The notes beneath the pieces are model-generated. The model had not been told where the DNA came from. It saw only the letters and a program-made list of their open reading frames with translations, and searched no databases. The position numbers and the translations under genes are program-made. DNA of 64,000 nt from Caldisericia bacterium. Its GTDB lineage: Bacteria > Caldisericota > Caldisericia > JAAYUI01. The DNA is taken from positions 12,642-76,641 of the forward strand of contig JAGNLA010000008.1 in NCBI GenBank assembly GCA_017999835.1, read 5' to 3'. This document shows, in pieces, positions 63,039 to 64,000 of the stretch (position 1 is its first letter; the number at the start of each line of letters is the position of its first letter).

Positions 63039-63913
63039 TTCTCTTGGTTTCGGTATCCCACCCAACATCGCACCCGAGTGATTCGCCAAGAAACCTAAAC
63101 GGTACAAGCACTCTGCCGTTTCGGATAACAGGTTTGATGTCCGGATTTGACTCGTGTATTTCAACATCGACTCCATCAAGGTTTGCGGTGTTTCTGCTCA
63201 CCCAAAACTTGAGGATGTGTTTATCGGATTTGCACTCCACCATTCGCTCCTTGTCATCCCAGCTGACAATCCCACCGATGCCCTCTACAAGATACCAAGC
63301 TGGCATGAACGTTGAGCCGTAAATAACCATTGGCGAAACATCCATTATTTTTGTGGTTCCGTCGACTGTGTACTCGGCTTTGCCAATCCAAAACTCCAGC
63401 TTTATAGTTTTTTGCTCAGGTGTCTGCTCTGGTTTCGGTTTTGGTTGTGGTTCAGGTTGTGGATCAGGTTTTGGTTCTGATTGTTCCACCTTTTCACCGA
63501 TGCAGTAGACATAGTTGTCATACGAGCCAAAGACCACAGTTTTGTTGCCAATGGCCGGCGACGACCTGACCACGCCGTTTGTGTGTTGCTTCCATTCAAC
63601 TTTTCCGGTACCGCCATCCAGGCAGTAGAGGTTGCCGTCTCATGAGCCGACAAGAATGAAATGACCAGCAACAGTTGGAGAGGACACTATCTTGTCAGCC
63701 TCAGCCCTAAATTTCCAGGCAAGCTTGCCAGTACCAATATCCAGATTATAAAGGTGGAAGTCGTTTGAACCGATGAGCACCATGCCGTTGCAAAACGAAG
63801 GCGAAGACTCAATGATTCCAGTGGTTTCGAACCGCCACTTCAAGCTTCCGCTGTTTGCATCCAGCGCATAAACATTTGGGTAATTCTCACCCTCAGCCAC
63901 CAACTTAGACCAT
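63016..63913 (-). pseudogene. Disrupted PQQ-repeat plus stalk-domain protein
   Basis: One frame holds PQQ-like blades (VYALDANSGSLKWRF, HLYNLDIGTGKLAWKF, NLYCLDGGTGKVEW, YVYCIG), a Pro/Lys/Gln linker and a C-terminal stalk domain pair (RNGRVLVPFRFLGESLG). It is broken by TGA at 63640-63642, where blade repeats have Asn or Tyr. The 5' end is also damaged: an ATG with AGGAG (63911-63913) runs into TAA after two codons, and a one-base shift restores the frame. No signal peptide is found. Probably a decaying surface protein, unless both are assembly errors. Confidence 0.75.
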
Positions 63914-63923
63914 ATTACTCCTG

Positions 63924-63998
63924 TTAATCAACATTTTCAACAACAATCTCACTTGATACGATGTAGGTTCTTTTCTGTGATTGTACTTCCAGACATAA
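63924..63998 (-). CDS. 3' end of an upstream gene (partial)
   Basis: The frame from the right edge reads LCLEVQSQKRTYIVSSEIVVENVD and stops at TAA, just before the RBS of the disrupted gene. Too short to identify. Confidence 0.35.
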   Translation of the reverse strand, partial: LCLEVQSQKRTYIVSSEIVVENVD

Positions 63999-64000
63999 TC

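Noticed and set aside
63640-63642. TGA recoded as an amino acid (alternative code or selenocysteine)
   Set aside because: TGA ends many intact genes here (rimI, tsaD, porA, dnaJ, secD neighbours), so the code is standard. No SECIS-like hairpin is apparent after this TGA and the site is not a Cys position.
1-64000. CRISPR arrays, insertion sequences, prophage or integrase genes
   Set aside because: No direct repeat array with spacers, no transposase or integrase ORF and no terminal inverted repeats were found by eye.

Overview
The window is about 64 kb of compact bacterial chromosome. Genes are closely packed, many overlap as ATGA or TGATG, and the operons are short. The gene content suggests an anaerobe. 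There is a four-subunit pyruvate/2-oxoacid:ferredoxin oxidoreductase and a thiolase plus 3-hydroxyacyl-CoA dehydrogenase pair. There are also three M42 aminopeptidase paralogues and a cytochrome c maturation (Ccm) cluster of the variant type in which CcmE carries Cys-x3-Tyr. Copper-amine-oxidase-like 'stalk' domains and a yabE-ksgA-ispE block recall Firmicutes and Caldisericota-like lineages. No 16S rRNA gene is present, so I do not assign a phylum. The genetic code is standard, since TGA ends many intact genes. I saw no insertion sequence, prophage or CRISPR array.

Layout. 0-5.5 kb: miaB, a PLP enzyme, the t6A genes tsaB-rimI-tsaD and an orphan PhoB-type regulator. 5.5-9.7 kb: a SufS-like cysteine desulfurase converging on porG-D-A-B. 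9.8-12.4 kb: a possible three-gene unit of sirtuin, NYN nuclease and Mrr-type endonuclease. 12.5-17.2 kb: tetR, an MMPL transporter and a coiled-coil membrane partner, with a 27-bp palindromic operator. 17.3-22.2 kb: pth, trmO and a large secreted caspase-like protein. 22.3-28.8 kb (minus strand): cca, three M42 genes, gcvT and half a transketolase. 28.8-31.4 kb: yabE-ksgA-ispE. 31.4-35.4 kb (minus): secD-secF, a degenerate receiver and an unknown protein. 35.6-40.8 kb: a racemase, rpmA, obgE, nadD, rsfS and three lipoproteins. 40.8-44.9 kb (minus): a multidomain Ser/Thr kinase and a GNAT. 45.1-49.7 kb: tRNA-His, grpE-dnaK-dnaJ and a Nfo-like nuclease. 49.7-53.6 kb: a frameshifted beta-propeller lipoprotein and a prolyl oligopeptidase. 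53.6-60.3 kb (minus): ccmABCDEF and two unknown genes. 60.4-62.4 kb: thiolase and hydroxyacyl-CoA dehydrogenase. 62.5-64 kb (minus): a lipoprotein and a decayed beta-propeller/stalk gene.

The most notable signals are these. Several genes have a -10 box only 6-7 nt upstream of an ATG or GTG and no ribosome binding site, which suggests frequent leaderless transcription. CcmE has Cys-x3-Tyr in place of the haem-binding His. The third M42 paralogue has lost nearly all its metal and catalytic residues. An exact 31-residue, 93-bp repeat occurs four times in the partner of the MMPL transporter. The sirtuin/NYN/Mrr cassette could be a small defence unit. Two genes are broken, one by a poly-A frameshift and one by an in-frame TGA.
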